A DNA stretch of 64,000 bases from Actinomycetes bacterium (GTDB lineage Bacteria; Actinomycetota; Acidimicrobiia; Acidimicrobiales; Acidimicrobilacustridaceae), in contig JAKOVR010000093.1 in assembly GCA_029782025.1 (NCBI GenBank), positions 1-64,000 on the forward strand, written 5' to 3'. Below the pieces are notes generated by a model. That model did no database searches and was not told the origin of the DNA. It worked only from the letters and a program-made list of their open reading frames with translations. Below, in pieces: positions 1-7,973 of the stretch. The translations under genes and the position numbers were made by a program. Positions within the stretch are counted from its first letter, which is position 1. Every line of letters starts with the position of its first letter.

Positions 1-183
1 ATCACCCAGATGCGCTGCCACGACGACGCCCACGCCTACCTCGAACGACGCATCGCCAACGGCAACACCAAGACCGAAGCGCTGCGAGCCCTCAAGCGAC
101 GCCTCTCCGACGTCGTCTACCGCTCCCTGCTCGCAGACACCCAACCCGCAGCCTCAGCGACCCCGCTCGCCGAGGCCGCTTGA
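1..183 (+). CDS. IS110-family transposase, C-terminal end (cut by window edge)
   Basis: Frame 1 is open from the first base to a TGA at 181-183, giving 60 residues. They begin ITQMRCHDDAHAYLERR, continue with ALRALKRRLSDVVYRSLL and end in an Ala/Pro-rich tail. The QMR..DA.AY..RR....K.EA.R.LKR pattern matches the extreme C-terminus of IS116/IS110/IS902 transposases, which follows the catalytic serine region. The rest lies outside the window, so I cannot say whether the element is intact. No terminal inverted repeat is obvious after the stop, as expected for IS110 elements, which mostly lack them. The next gene starts 14 bases downstream. Confidence 0.7.
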   Translation: MTQMRCHDDAHAYLERRIANGNTKTEALRALKRRLSDVVYRSLLADTQPAASATPLAEAA

Positions 184-197
184 CATAGGAGCAAACC

Positions 198-638
198 ATG
201 GGGAAGCTCACCCGCGACGAGGTCTACGCGTTCATCGAGGCCACCGGCCCCGGTGGGATGGCCCGCACCGCCAAGCTCGCCACCGTGCGGGCCGACGGGG
301 CGCCGCACGTGGCCCCCGTCTGGGTCGCGGTCGACGGCGAGGACATCCTCTTCACCACCGATGCCGGCACGCTGAAGGGCAAGGCTCTCGCCCGTGACCC
401 GCGGGTGGCGCTGTCGTTCGACGACGAGACGCCGCCCTACGCCTTCGCCATCGTCGAGGGCACGGTCACGATCTCCGAGGACCCCGAGGAGCTGCTGCGG
501 TGGGCCACGGTGATCGGCGGCCGGTACATGGGCGCGGCCGAGGCCGACCGCTACGGCCGGCGCAACGCCGTGCCCGGCGAGCTCCTCGTCCGAGTGCATC
601 CCACCAAGGTCTTCGGCGCCCGCGACGTCGCCAGCTGA
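198..638 (+). CDS. PPOX-class F420-dependent oxidoreductase family protein
   Basis: The 146-residue protein has the split-barrel flavin/F420-binding fold: LATVRADGAPHVAPVWVAVDG followed by LFTTDAGTLKGKALARDP and RVALSFDDE. This order (strand, APHVAPVW, K-rich loop, VALSFDD) is characteristic of small actinobacterial PPOX proteins that bind F420 rather than FMN. A cytosolic reductase acting on an unknown small substrate is likely. The ATG at 198 is chosen because an AGGAG box lies at 187-191 with normal spacing. It sits just behind the transposase tail and faces the PqqD-like gene, with a hairpin between them. Confidence 0.85.
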   Translation: MGKLTRDEVYAFIEATGPGGMARTAKLATVRADGAPHVAPVWVAVDGEDILFTTDAGTLKGKALARDPRVALSFDDETPPYAFAIVEGTVTISEDPEELLRWATVIGGRYMGAAEADRYGRRNAVPGELLVRVHPTKVFGARDVAS

Positions 639-646
639 CCGTCTCT

Positions 647-695
647 CCTGTGGGTGCGCAACGCATCGCGGAGCGATGCATTGCGCACCCACAGG
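647..695. terminator. Palindrome between convergent genes, probable bidirectional terminator
   Basis: Two 23-base arms (647-669 and 673-695) flank a GGA loop, with one mismatch. The arms contain GTGGGTGCGCAA and its complement. It lies between the PPOX stop (638) and the PqqD-like stop (708). The GGGTGCGCA core resembles the arms of the 47-bp palindromes found elsewhere in the window, so it may be a divergent relative. Confidence 0.6.
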
Positions 696-707
696 AACCA
701 GCACGAC

Positions 708-992
708 TCAGGGAAGGCGCGTCACGACGCCTTCGTCGACGAGCTGGTCGAGCACGGGGGCGACGCCCGCCGCGACCTCGGCCGGATCGGCGCCGTAGGC
801 CTCCGCCAGCGCGGCGACGAGCTCGTCGAGCGACCACGGGTCGGCCAGCAGCTCCCAGAGCACCGACCCCGTGCCCTCGACGAACACCGGTTGGTCCTGG
901 TCGCCCCGCCCGGCCAGCAGCAGCACGCCGTCCTCGAGCTGCCGGTGCAGCGCCTCCGGATGGCGCTGGTAGCGGGGAGGGGCGTCGGACAC
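708..992 (-). CDS. PqqD-like small protein (RiPP recognition element fold)
   Basis: This 94-residue protein reads RYQRHPEALHRQLEDGVLLL near the N-terminus, then GTGSVLWELLADPWSLDEL and an acidic helix VAALAEAYGADPAEV. The layout is the PqqD/RRE winged-helix fold: a beta pair, a Gly-x-G-x-x-hydrophobic-W-E-L turn, and a C-terminal helix that normally docks a precursor peptide. In PQQ or RiPP pathways such proteins present the peptide to a radical-SAM enzyme. No radical-SAM or precursor gene is visible nearby, so its role is open. The start is a GTG at 992, only 20 bases from the ATG of the divergent helicase gene. Confidence 0.75.
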   Translation of the reverse strand: MSDAPPRYQRHPEALHRQLEDGVLLLAGRGDQDQPVFVEGTGSVLWELLADPWSLDELVAALAEAYGADPAEVAAGVAPVLDQLVDEGVVTRLP

Positions 993-998
993 GCGGGA

Positions 999-1004
999 TA
1001 GGGT
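999..1004 (+). promoter_or_regulatory. -10 hexamer TAGGGT of the helicase gene
   Basis: TAGGGT ends 8 bases before the ATG at 1013, predicting a transcript that begins at or beside the start codon. It lies inside the 20-base gap to the divergent PqqD-like gene, whose own candidate (GACCCT on the minus strand) overlaps it. Confidence 0.6.
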
Positions 1005-1012
1005 CGCAGGCC

Positions 1013-3067
1013 ATGTCCGCCGTCGCCAAGCTCCGTGCCGTCACCGCGGCCCTGGGCGCGGCGACCGAGCCGCGACCGCAGCAGGAGCGCATGGCCGCGC
1101 TGGTCGAGTCGGCGCTGGCCGAGCGCCGCCCGCTGGCGGTGCAGGCCGGCACCGGGGTGGGCAAGACCTTCGGCTACCTCACGCCGGCAATCGCCTGGGC
1201 CCGGGCCGAGAACCAGAAGATCGTCGTCGTCACCTCGTCGATCGCCCTCCAGGACCAGCTGGCCCGCAAGGACCTGCCCTTCCTGCGGGAGCACCACCCG
1301 GACCCCTTCACGTTCGTCGTGCTGAAGGGCCGCGCCAACTACCTCTGCGACGCCGCGCTGGCCGATGTCGGCCGGGCGCTGGCCCGGGAAGCGCAGGGCC
1401 AGCTGGATCTGGCCGCCCCGGGCGACGGCGACGGGGGTGGCAGCGGGTTCGAGGCGGTGCTCGACCAGGAGCTGTTGGGCCGGGTGGACCGCGGTCAGCT
1501 GACCCGGATCATCGCCTGGTCGGGCACCACCGCCGTGGGCGACCGGGCCGAGCTCGGCCGTGTGCTCGACGCCGAGCCCGACCCCGCCACCTGGGCCGCG
1601 GTGTCGGTGGCGCCCGGCGCGTGTCCGGGAGCCGACCGCTGCGCCCACGGCCGCGAGTGCCGCTACGAGAAGCAGCGCCGGGCCGCCTACGGCGCCGACG
1701 TGATCGTGGTCAACGCCCACCTGTACGGCGCCCATCTCGCCCTCGACGGTGGCCTCCTGCCCGCCCACGGCGCGGTGATCGTCGACGAGGCGCATGAGTT
1801 CGTCGACGCCGTGATCGGAGCGCTGTCCGTCGAGCTGAGCCGCGGCCGGGTGGCGCAGGTGGCACGGGTGGTCCGCTCCGTGCTGGCCGAGCCGCCGGCC
1901 GAGCTCCGCCAGCTCGAGGGGGCCGCGCAGCACGTCGACGAGACGCTCCGCCGGATGATCGAGGCCCGCGACACGGTGGGCCGGCCCCGACGACTCGCCG
2001 GCGGGATGAGCGAGGACGACGACCTCGTCGACGCCGTGGTGGCGCTCCTCCCGCCGCTGGTGGCGCTCACCTCGAACCTCCGCGAGGTGCGCGACCGGGT
2101 GGCCACCCTCGATCCGTCCGCCGGCGGTCGGATCGACGGGGCGATCGTGGCCGTCACGGGCCTGCACGCCGACATCACCGACCGCCTCCTCGAACCACCG
2201 GACCGCAAGGGGGAGGTGGTCTACCTCGAAGGGTCGGACCGCTTCGCCGCGGTGAAGGCCACCTCGATCACGGTCGGCGCCCGCCTGCGGACGATCGTGT
2301 GGGACGAGGGCGTGGTGCCGATCCTCACCTCGGCCACCCTGCCGCCCTCCATCCCGGCCGGGCTCGGCCTGCCCGATGCCGAGTGGGTGGACGTGGGCAC
2401 GCCGTTCCCGTTCCGAGAGCACGCCCTGCTGTACGTCCCCAAGCACTTCCCGGAGCCCCGCGGCGCCACCATGGACCGGTGGCGGGCGCTGGCCACGGCC
2501 GAGCTCCTCGACATCATCGAGGCCGCCGGCGGCCGCACCCTCGCGCTCTTCACCACGAGCCGCGCCGTGGGGGACGCCGCCGCGGCCGCCCGCGCCCGCT
2601 TCCCCGACCTGCGCATCCTGGCCCAGGGCGAGCTCCCCAAGGCCGAGCTCACGGAGCGTTTCATCGCCGACGAGACCTCGTGCCTGTTCGCCACTGCCTC
2701 CTTCTGGACCGGGATCGACGCCCAGGGCGCCACCCTGCGGGCGGTGGTCATCGACAAGTTGCCGTTCCCGGTGCCCTCCGACCCGATCATCCAGGCCAAG
2801 GAGGAGCTCGTGGGCGCCGACGACGCCTTCGGCCTCGTGTCCGTCCCGGCCGCGGCGGTGCAGCTGGCCCAGGGGGCGGGGCGCCTCATCCGCACCGCCA
2901 CCGACCAGGGCGTGGTGGCGGTGCTCGACCCCCGCCTGGCCACCAAGGCCTACCGGACGCAGATCCTGGCCTGCCTCCCGCCGATGAAGCGCACCATCGA
3001 CCGGGACGAGGTCCTGTCGTTCCTCCGGTCCCTCCGGGGGCACGAGGCCCCCGACGCCGACCACTGA
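1013..3067 (+). CDS. DinG/XPD-like ATP-dependent DNA helicase with Fe-S cluster
   Basis: The 684-residue protein is a superfamily 2 helicase. Walker A is AGTGVGKT (K51) and the DEAH box is VDEAHEF (D258-H261). Between them lie four cysteines, C112, C204, C210 and C216, in the positions used by XPD/DinG helicases for a [4Fe-4S] cluster. The C-terminal half has the SATL segment (LTSATLPPSIPAGLG), FATASFWTGIDAQG and QGAGRLIRT (motif VI). Family members unwind DNA 5'-3' in repair. The reading frame is open far upstream, but the ATG at 1013 is preferred because the family N-terminus starts here and a TAGGGT -10 box sits just before it. Confidence 0.9.
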   Translation: MSAVAKLRAVTAALGAATEPRPQQERMAALVESALAERRPLAVQAGTGVGKTFGYLTPAIAWARAENQKIVVVTSSIALQDQLARKDLPFLREHHPDPFTFVVLKGRANYLCDAALADVGRALAREAQGQLDLAAPGDGDGGGSGFEAVLDQELLGRVDRGQLTRIIAWSGTTAVGDRAELGRVLDAEPDPATWAAVSVAPGACPGADRCAHGRECRYEKQRRAAYGADVIVVNAHLYGAHLALDGGLLPAHGAVIVDEAHEFVDAVIGALSVELSRGRVAQVARVVRSVLAEPPAELRQLEGAAQHVDETLRRMIEARDTVGRPRRLAGGMSEDDDLVDAVVALLPPLVALTSNLREVRDRVATLDPSAGGRIDGAIVAVTGLHADITDRLLEPPDRKGEVVYLEGSDRFAAVKATSITVGARLRTIVWDEGVVPILTSATLPPSIPAGLGLPDAEWVDVGTPFPFREHALLYVPKHFPEPRGATMDRWRALATAELLDIIEAAGGRTLALFTTSRAVGDAAAAARARFPDLRILAQGELPKAELTERFIADETSCLFATASFWTGIDAQGATLRAVVIDKLPFPVPSDPIIQAKEELVGADDAFGLVSVPAAAVQLAQGAGRLIRTATDQGVVAVLDPRLATKAYRTQILACLPPMKRTIDRDEVLSFLRSLRGHEAPDADH

Positions 3068-3142
3068 CGACGCCGTCAGCTTCCCGTCACGTTGCTCGGC
3101 CACGCCACTACTTTCCGTGGTCGAAGTAGTCCATTTGACCAC

Positions 3143-3171
3143 TTGCAGCGTTTCTGACGAACCGTCATAGT
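3143..3171 (+). promoter_or_regulatory. Possible sigma-70-type promoter of the BNR gene
   Basis: TTGCAG (3143-3148) and CATAGT (3166-3171) are separated by 17 bases in an unusually A/T-rich intergenic stretch (3068-3227). This gives an approximately 50-base leader. It is a weak match. Confidence 0.3.
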
Positions 3172-3227
3172 TACCTGAGTCACCGTCAGGTATCGGACCG
3201 ACGGCTCACGACACGAAAGGCGGACCC

Positions 3228-4310
3228 GTGCGTTCCCCCCGTTCCGACCGTTTCCCTGCCCCCCGCCGCTCGCTCGGCTTCGCCGCCGCCCTGGCCGGCG
3301 CCGTGTCGCTGCTGCTGTCGGTCGCCCCGGCCCAGGCCGCCACCTCGCTCTCCCCGGGGTGGCTGGCGCAGCACACGCTGGCCGGCTCGCAGTGCTGGAT
3401 CCTCACCAACGGCGCCCAGGCCCCCTACGCACCCAACGCCACCGCCAGCAGCTGGTCGAAGAAGCCGATGGCGTCGAACTGCCTGGTGTGGACGGCCTAC
3501 GGCATCGGGTCGAACGGGCTCGGAACGGTCCTGTCGGTCGGCGATCAGAACATGCGCGGCCGGTGGACCAACTACGGCAACTCCGCCGCCCAGAACAGCC
3601 AGGCCTTCACCGGGAGCCTCAACACCTACAACGACGTGGCCGCCGACGGCACCACGTGGGTGGCGGTCGGCAACATGGGCCGCATCCAGCGCAGCACCAA
3701 CGACGGCGTGGACTTCGCTGCAGCGTCGACGCCCAACAACGTGGCCGCCCTCGGGTTCGTCGAGCAGCACCACCACACCTGGATCACCGGCGGCGGGTCG
3801 ACCCACCTCCTGTGGCGCTCGACCAATGGCGGCGCCTCGTGGACGGACGTGAGCCCGCCGTCGCGCAACAACGACGACGTGCAGACCACGTTCCAGGGCG
3901 CCACCTACGACGCCGTGCACGGCCGCTGGCTGGCCGTCGGGTCGATGGGCGAGATCTGGCAGAGCGTGGACGACGGGGCGTCGTGGACCCTCAACTTCGA
4001 CTCCGACGCCAACGAGTGGTTCAGCGACGTCGACGCCGGCCCGACCGGCACCGTCCTGGTGGCCACCGCCGGGTGGGGTCGCTACTACCGGTCGACCGAC
4101 GCCACCTCGTGGTTCGGCTCCAACTTCGACGTGGCCAACCTGCCCGCCTTCCGGGCGGTGAAGGCCGGCCCCTCCGGCGAGTGGATCATCGGCGGCCTCA
4201 ACAACCGGATGTACTACTCGCTGAACGACGGCGTGACCTGGGTGGGGGCGACGGGCCTCCCGTCCACCCGCACCTGGGAGGACATCACCTACGCCTACGC
4301 CGCCGGCTGA
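3228..4310 (+). CDS. Secreted BNR/sialidase-like beta-propeller protein
   Basis: This 360-residue protein starts with a signal peptide: basic RSPRSDRFPAPRR, a hydrophobic run and an AQA|A cleavage site near residue 37. The mature part has repeated Asp-box-like blades: RSTNDGVDF, RSTNGGASWTDV, QSVDDGASWTLNF, YRSTDATSW and YSLNDGVTW. S/T-x-D/N-x-G-x-x-W repeats define BNR propellers of the sialidase/photosystem II stability-factor type. Sialidase catalytic residues are not evident, so the fold is supported but not an enzyme activity. The GTG start at 3228 follows a GAAAGG box. The last 16 bases overlap the convergent membrane-protein gene. Confidence 0.75.
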   Translation: MRSPRSDRFPAPRRSLGFAAALAGAVSLLLSVAPAQAATSLSPGWLAQHTLAGSQCWILTNGAQAPYAPNATASSWSKKPMASNCLVWTAYGIGSNGLGTVLSVGDQNMRGRWTNYGNSAAQNSQAFTGSLNTYNDVAADGTTWVAVGNMGRIQRSTNDGVDFAAASTPNNVAALGFVEQHHHTWITGGGSTHLLWRSTNGGASWTDVSPPSRNNDDVQTTFQGATYDAVHGRWLAVGSMGEIWQSVDDGASWTLNFDSDANEWFSDVDAGPTGTVLVATAGWGRYYRSTDATSWFGSNFDVANLPAFRAVKAGPSGEWIIGGLNNRMYYSLNDGVTWVGATGLPSTRTWEDITYAYAAG

Positions 4311-4927
4311 GCTCGACCCTCGATCGGCCCGGTCGTGCCATCGTCGTCACGACCCGGGCCGATGGTCGGGAACACCAGGAGCAGCGTGACCACGATGCCG
4401 ACCGTCGCGATGTAGGCCGGGAAGGCGGCGGCCGCCACCGACCACTCATCGACCGTCAGCAGGGTGATCAACGCGCTGGCTGCACCCAAGGTGAACACCA
4501 GCGGGTGCTCGGTCGAGGGCTCGCGATAGGACTTCACGAACGTGGGCACGCCGGCGAACGCGTCGGCGAGGATGCTGAGGCCGATGGCCACCACCCCTGA
4601 GCCGGTGAGCCGCCAGCCCACCACCGCCACCACCGACAGGGCACCGCAGACGACGTCGAGTCGACCGAGCTGCCAGAAGGCATCGCGGTTCACCGTGCTG
4701 GCGATCACGACCATGAACGGCCCGAACCCGACCATGAAGGTCATCAGCGACCGCAGGCCCACGCCTTCGGACAGCTCGGCGGCGAAGGCGATCATCGGGA
4801 TCGCCGCCCACAGTCCCCAGGTCACACGGTTCGGGCGCGTCCGCCCGCGGAAGGTGGCCAGCACGTAGCTGCCACCGCCGACGATGTTGCAGCAGGCGGC
4901 GAGGAAGACGAACCGCTCGTCGAGCAC
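4295..4927 (-). CDS. Integral membrane protein of unknown function
   Basis: The 210-residue protein has about six or seven hydrophobic segments, among them FVFLAACCNIVGGGSYVLA, ALSVVAVVGWRL and AAAFPAYIATVGIVVTLLLVF, and a short hydrophilic C-terminus. The motif TRPNRVTWGLWA after the first helix recalls small PQ-loop-like or YnfA-like membrane proteins, but I do not recognise the family with confidence. The GTG at 4927 is preceded at 8 bases by CAGACT, a -10-like hexamer also used elsewhere here. The 3' end overlaps the convergent BNR gene by 16 bases. Confidence 0.6.
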   Translation of the reverse strand: MLDERFVFLAACCNIVGGGSYVLATFRGRTRPNRVTWGLWAAIPMIAFAAELSEGVGLRSLMTFMVGFGPFMVVIASTVNRDAFWQLGRLDVVCGALSVVAVVGWRLTGSGVVAIGLSILADAFAGVPTFVKSYREPSTEHPLVFTLGAASALITLLTVDEWSVAAAAFPAYIATVGIVVTLLLVFPTIGPGRDDDGTTGPIEGRAQPAA

Positions 4928-4935
4928 GGCGGGCA

Positions 4936-4941
4936 GTCTGG
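4936..4941 (-). promoter_or_regulatory. -10-like hexamer CAGACT of the membrane-protein gene
   Basis: On the minus strand CAGACT lies 8 bases before the GTG at 4927. It is the TANNNT pattern with T1 changed to C. The same hexamer precedes the response-regulator gene. Confidence 0.4.
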
Positions 4942-4975
4942 CCGATCCCTACCGCCGACCGGCAGTTGCGGCGGC

Positions 4976-5584
4976 CTACCCGTCCGGGTGGCGCCGTGCC
5001 CGGGCGCTCCCGTAGAGCGCGGCAGCCCCGACGATCACCAGGGCGGAGCCGATGGACGCCAACCGCGCCGATTCGGCGCCGGTGTAGACGAGATGGTCGA
5101 CCGGCGGGACCGGCGGCGACGGTGGACAACCGGCCGGCACCGTGCCACCGGCGACGGCGCAACCGAGGACGACCGGCACAGAGGCGACGAACGGCGAGCG
5201 CAGCATCCCGAACCCCAAGCCGCTGATCACGTGGGGCCCGGGCGGACACGTGGCCGGGATCACGCCGTCGGCGTGGCCCTGCGCGTCCGGACCGATGCTG
5301 ATCGACCCCAGCGAGGTTGGGCCCGGGCAGTCGACGACGAGGGCAACGGAGCTGCCGGGCAGCCAACCGGTGGCGACGACGCCGACCGTCGCACCGGGCG
5401 CCGTGGTCGGCGGCGTGACCGTGAGCACCGGACCGACGGGGCAGAGGAGGTAGAGGTTGATGTCACCGAGGTAGTCGGTACAGGTCGTCTGGGCCGATGC
5501 TGCGCCACCCGCACCGACCGCGAGCCCGAGCGCCGCGGTGAGGCCGATCACGAACCCGACCACACGCCACCTCCGAATCCCCAT
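4976..5584 (-). CDS. Secreted protein with LPxTG-like C-terminal anchor
   Basis: The 202-residue protein begins MGIRRWRVVGFVIGLTAALG, a typical signal peptide with a likely cut after ASA near residue 30. The mature part is a small beta-rich domain (VLTVTPPTTAPGATVGVVATG, VVDCPGPTSLG) with several cysteines. The C-terminus is LVYTG, then a hydrophobic segment (LASIGSALVIVGAAALYG) and RARRHPDG. This is the layout of a sortase signal, with LVYTG in place of LPxTG. The ATG at 5584 is chosen over an upstream extension because the signal peptide starts here and TACCCT lies 6 bases ahead. Confidence 0.65.
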   Translation of the reverse strand: MGIRRWRVVGFVIGLTAALGLAVGAGGAASAQTTCTDYLGDINLYLLCPVGPVLTVTPPTTAPGATVGVVATGWLPGSSVALVVDCPGPTSLGSISIGPDAQGHADGVIPATCPPGPHVISGLGFGMLRSPFVASVPVVLGCAVAGGTVPAGCPPSPPVPPVDHLVYTGAESARLASIGSALVIVGAAALYGSARARRHPDG

Positions 5585-5590
5585 GTCCCG

Positions 5591-5596
5591 AGGGTA
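5591..5596 (-). promoter_or_regulatory. -10 hexamer TACCCT of the anchored-protein gene
   Basis: TACCCT on the minus strand ends 6 bases before the ATG at 5584, predicting a leaderless transcript. It faces the ClC promoter across a 67-base divergent region. Confidence 0.6.
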
Positions 5597-5638
5597 GCTG
5601 CACGGCCGCCGGGGCCTCGGGAAGCTGATCACCCGCAG

Positions 5639-5644
5639 TAGCCT
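5639..5644 (+). promoter_or_regulatory. -10 hexamer TAGCCT of the ClC gene
   Basis: TAGCCT ends 7 bases before the GTG at 5652, again predicting a leaderless message. Confidence 0.6.
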
Positions 5645-5651
5645 CGGGTCG

Positions 5652-7004
5652 GTGAGCGAGGGCAGGGCGGCGGGTTCGCCGGGCGCACGGCCGACCGATG
5701 ACGTCGCCATATCGGCCCACCGAGGGTCGCCGGCGCGGTACCTGGTCCGATGGATCGCGCTCGGCGCGGTGTCCGGGGTGCTGGCCGGCGGCGCCGCCGC
5801 CGCGTTCCTCGTCACGCTCGCCGCGGTCACCGATATCCGCACCGCCAACGAATGGCTGCTCTGGCTCCTCCCCGTCGCGGGCTTCGCCGTCGGCGCGGCC
5901 TACCACCACGGCGGCGGGCGCGCCGGCGGCGGGAGCAACCTGATCATCGACGAGATCCACGAGCCCAAGGCGTGGCTCCCCCGTCGTATGGCGCCGCTCA
6001 TCTACGCCGGCACCATCGTCACCCACCTCTTCGGCGGATCGGCCGGTCGTGAAGGTACGGCGATCCAGATGTCGGGGGGGCTCACGGACTGGTTCGCCCG
6101 ACTGGTCCGTCTCCCGCTCGCCGACCGGCGCCCCCTCCTCATCGCGGCCATCGCCGGCGGATTCGGCGCCGTGTTCGGCGTCCCCGTCGCCGGGTGCGTG
6201 TTCGCCCTCGAGGTGCAGTCGGTCCACCGGATCCGGTTCGACGCGCTCGTCCCCGCCCTGACCGCGTCGGTCGTCGGCGACCAGGTGGTGCGGGCGCTCG
6301 GCGTGCACCACACGCCCGTGCCCCGGATCCCCGGCGTCGACCTCACCGCCGCCACCCTCGGCAAGGTGGCGCTGGCCGGCGTGGCCTTCGGGCTGTGCGC
6401 CACCGTCTTCGTCGAGCTCACCCACGGTCTCAAGCGCCTCGCCGCCCGGGTGATCGCCTACCCCCCGCTGCGGCCGGTCGTCGGCGCCGTGGCCGTGATC
6501 GGCCTCACCCTCCTCCTCGGCACCCGCGACTACCTCGGTCTGTCGATCCCGCTCATCACCGACGCCCTGCGCGGGGCAACCACCGTGGCCACGTTCGCGT
6601 TCGCCCTCAAGCTGCTGTTCACGTCGATCACCCTCGGCTCGGGCTTCCAGGGCGGTGAGGTGACCCCGCTGTTCGTGATCGGCTCGGCCCTCGGTGCCAC
6701 CCTCGGGACGGCGCTCGGGCTCCCCGTCCCGGTCGCCGCGGCCATGGGCTTCGTCGCCGTGTTCGCCGGCGCCACGAACACGCCGCTCGCCTGCACGATC
6801 ATGGCCGTCGAGCTGTTCGGCCCCGGCCCCGTGGTTCCGGTCGCCATGGCTTGCGTCGTCGCCTACATCGCCTCGAGCCACCGCTCGATCTACACCAGCC
6901 AACGGCTCGACGCCCCCGAGCACGGGCCTGCAGTTCGGACGGTCGGCGACCTGCGCCACCAGCGGTCGAACCGGCGGTCGATCCGTCGCCGTCCCGAACG
7001 CTGA
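5652..7004 (+). CDS. ClC-family chloride channel/transporter
   Basis: This 450-residue polytopic membrane protein carries the three ClC signature regions. GGSAGREGTAIQMSGG matches GREGP, with threonine for the usual proline. GGFGAVFGVPVAGCVFALE matches GxFxP. GSGFQGGEVTPLFVIGSALG matches GGxFxP with Glu in the middle. The C-terminus ends soon after the last helices, so no CBS domains are present. The family moves chloride, or sometimes fluoride, across the membrane as a homodimer. Start GTG 5652 is supported by the TAGCCT box. An antiport glutamate may lie in GREGT, but I have not assigned it by alignment. Confidence 0.88.
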   Translation: MSEGRAAGSPGARPTDDVAISAHRGSPARYLVRWIALGAVSGVLAGGAAAAFLVTLAAVTDIRTANEWLLWLLPVAGFAVGAAYHHGGGRAGGGSNLIIDEIHEPKAWLPRRMAPLIYAGTIVTHLFGGSAGREGTAIQMSGGLTDWFARLVRLPLADRRPLLIAAIAGGFGAVFGVPVAGCVFALEVQSVHRIRFDALVPALTASVVGDQVVRALGVHHTPVPRIPGVDLTAATLGKVALAGVAFGLCATVFVELTHGLKRLAARVIAYPPLRPVVGAVAVIGLTLLLGTRDYLGLSIPLITDALRGATTVATFAFALKLLFTSITLGSGFQGGEVTPLFVIGSALGATLGTALGLPVPVAAAMGFVAVFAGATNTPLACTIMAVELFGPGPVVPVAMACVVAYIASSHRSIYTSQRLDAPEHGPAVRTVGDLRHQRSNRRSIRRRPER

Positions 7005-7137
7005 GCCGCCGCCCGTGCAGGCGCCGTCAAACGGACACCCGAGGGAGGCGCGGCTGTGCGGGTGATCAGGACGGTGTCATCCCCGGATGCGCTGTCGTGG
7101 CTCGGGGAAGCGACAGCCGCTGCCCGTCCTACTCCGG

Positions 7138-7143
7138 TAGGCT
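7138..7143 (+). promoter_or_regulatory. -10 hexamer TAGGCT of the toxin-antitoxin operon
   Basis: TAGGCT ends 6 bases before the antitoxin ATG at 7150. No Shine-Dalgarno sequence lies in between, so the operon should be leaderless. Confidence 0.55.
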
Positions 7144-7149
7144 TACGGT

Positions 7150-7377
7150 ATGACCACCACGAAGCGCAAGGTATCGGTCTCGCTCGACGAGGACCTCGTT
7201 GCCGAACTCGAAGCTGGCGGCGAAGCGCTGTCGACCCAGGTGAACGACGCGATCCGAGTCGAATTGTCGCGCCGGCGCCGGCACCGCCTGCTGGACGAGA
7301 TGCTCGCCGAGCTCGAAGGAACGCACGGGCCCGCAGATGAGCGCCTCGTGCAGAAGTACGTGGAGCTCCTCGGATGA
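7150..7377 (+). CDS. Antitoxin of a VapBC-like pair (ribbon-helix-helix type)
   Basis: This 75-residue basic protein opens KRKVSVSLDEDLVAELEAGG, the beta-strand plus helix of a ribbon-helix-helix DNA-binding domain. It continues ALSTQVNDAIRVELSRRRR, the second helix. The acidic C-terminal tail (LLDEMLAELEGTHGPADERL) is the part that would wrap the toxin. The stop overlaps the start of the PIN toxin by four bases (ATGA), ensuring coupled synthesis. Such antitoxins normally repress their own operon by binding its promoter. Confidence 0.8.
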   Translation: MTTTKRKVSVSLDEDLVAELEAGGEALSTQVNDAIRVELSRRRRHRLLDEMLAELEGTHGPADERLVQKYVELLG

Positions 7378-7787
7378 GCCGCGTGTTGGTCCTCGATGCC
7401 GAGGCCCTCTCCAGCCTGGCCCGCGAACGTGGCCCGCGCTTTCGCGAGGTTCGGGCAGCGATGGAAGCCGCTCGTCGGCTGAAACGCGACGTCGTCACAC
7501 CAGCGGTGATCCTCGCCGAGCTATACCGCGGTCGAGGTCATAATCAGGTCGTCGATGCATGCCTGAGCCGTGAGACGTTCATCGACGTGCGCGACACCGA
7601 CCGCGAGTTTGCACGCTACGTCGGCGGAGTTCTCAGCGCCGCCGACGCTGACTCGGGTGACATCGCGGATGCCCACGCGGTCGCGACCGCCGTCGAAGCC
7701 GGTGGCGGCGTGATCCTGACTGGCGACCCCAGCGATCTCGAGCGACTTGCCGCCGCGTACCCCAACATCCACATCGCCCCGATCTGA
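7374..7787 (+). CDS. PIN-domain toxin (VapC-like ribonuclease)
   Basis: The 137-residue protein has the PIN layout: VLVLDAEALSSL with the first acidic residue (D8), VTPAVILAELYRGRG with the conserved Glu after the second strand, and DADSGDIADAHAVATA with the later Asp cluster followed by GGVILTGDPSDLERLA. These acidic residues bind Mg2+/Mn2+ in VapC RNases that cleave tRNA or rRNA. The gene overlaps its antitoxin by four bases. Base composition is slightly less GC-rich than neighbouring genes, consistent with a transferred module. Confidence 0.82.
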   Translation: MSRVLVLDAEALSSLARERGPRFREVRAAMEAARRLKRDVVTPAVILAELYRGRGHNQVVDACLSRETFIDVRDTDREFARYVGGVLSAADADSGDIADAHAVATAVEAGGGVILTGDPSDLERLAAAYPNIHIAPI

Positions 7788-7973
7788 TCATTTGGGCACT
7801 CGCGTCCCAGATCACCAGCCCGCCCAAGGATCCCGATCGGGCAGGCCGCCGTCGCTGTCTCGTCGGCTCCGCCCACCGATCGCGGAGAAGATGCGGATGG
7901 GATGCCCCCGCTCACGACCTCACCGATGCCATCGATGAGTTCGTTGCCCGCGTGCGCCTTCGCCCATCACTCG
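7788..7973. other. Intergenic stretch with a possible gene remnant
   Basis: The 186-base gap between the toxin and the convergent lipoprotein gene has no complete gene. On the plus strand around 7897-7989 an open frame reads AHDLTDAIDEFVARVRLRP before stopping. It looks like the tail of a decayed gene but has no start. A bulged hairpin near 7786-7814 could end toxin transcription. Confidence 0.25.

Noticed and set aside
722-3142. Long minus-strand frame antisense to the DinG helicase
   Set aside because: It lacks domain motifs, is rich in Gly/His/Arg from codon-position bias, and the plus-strand gene is clearly real.
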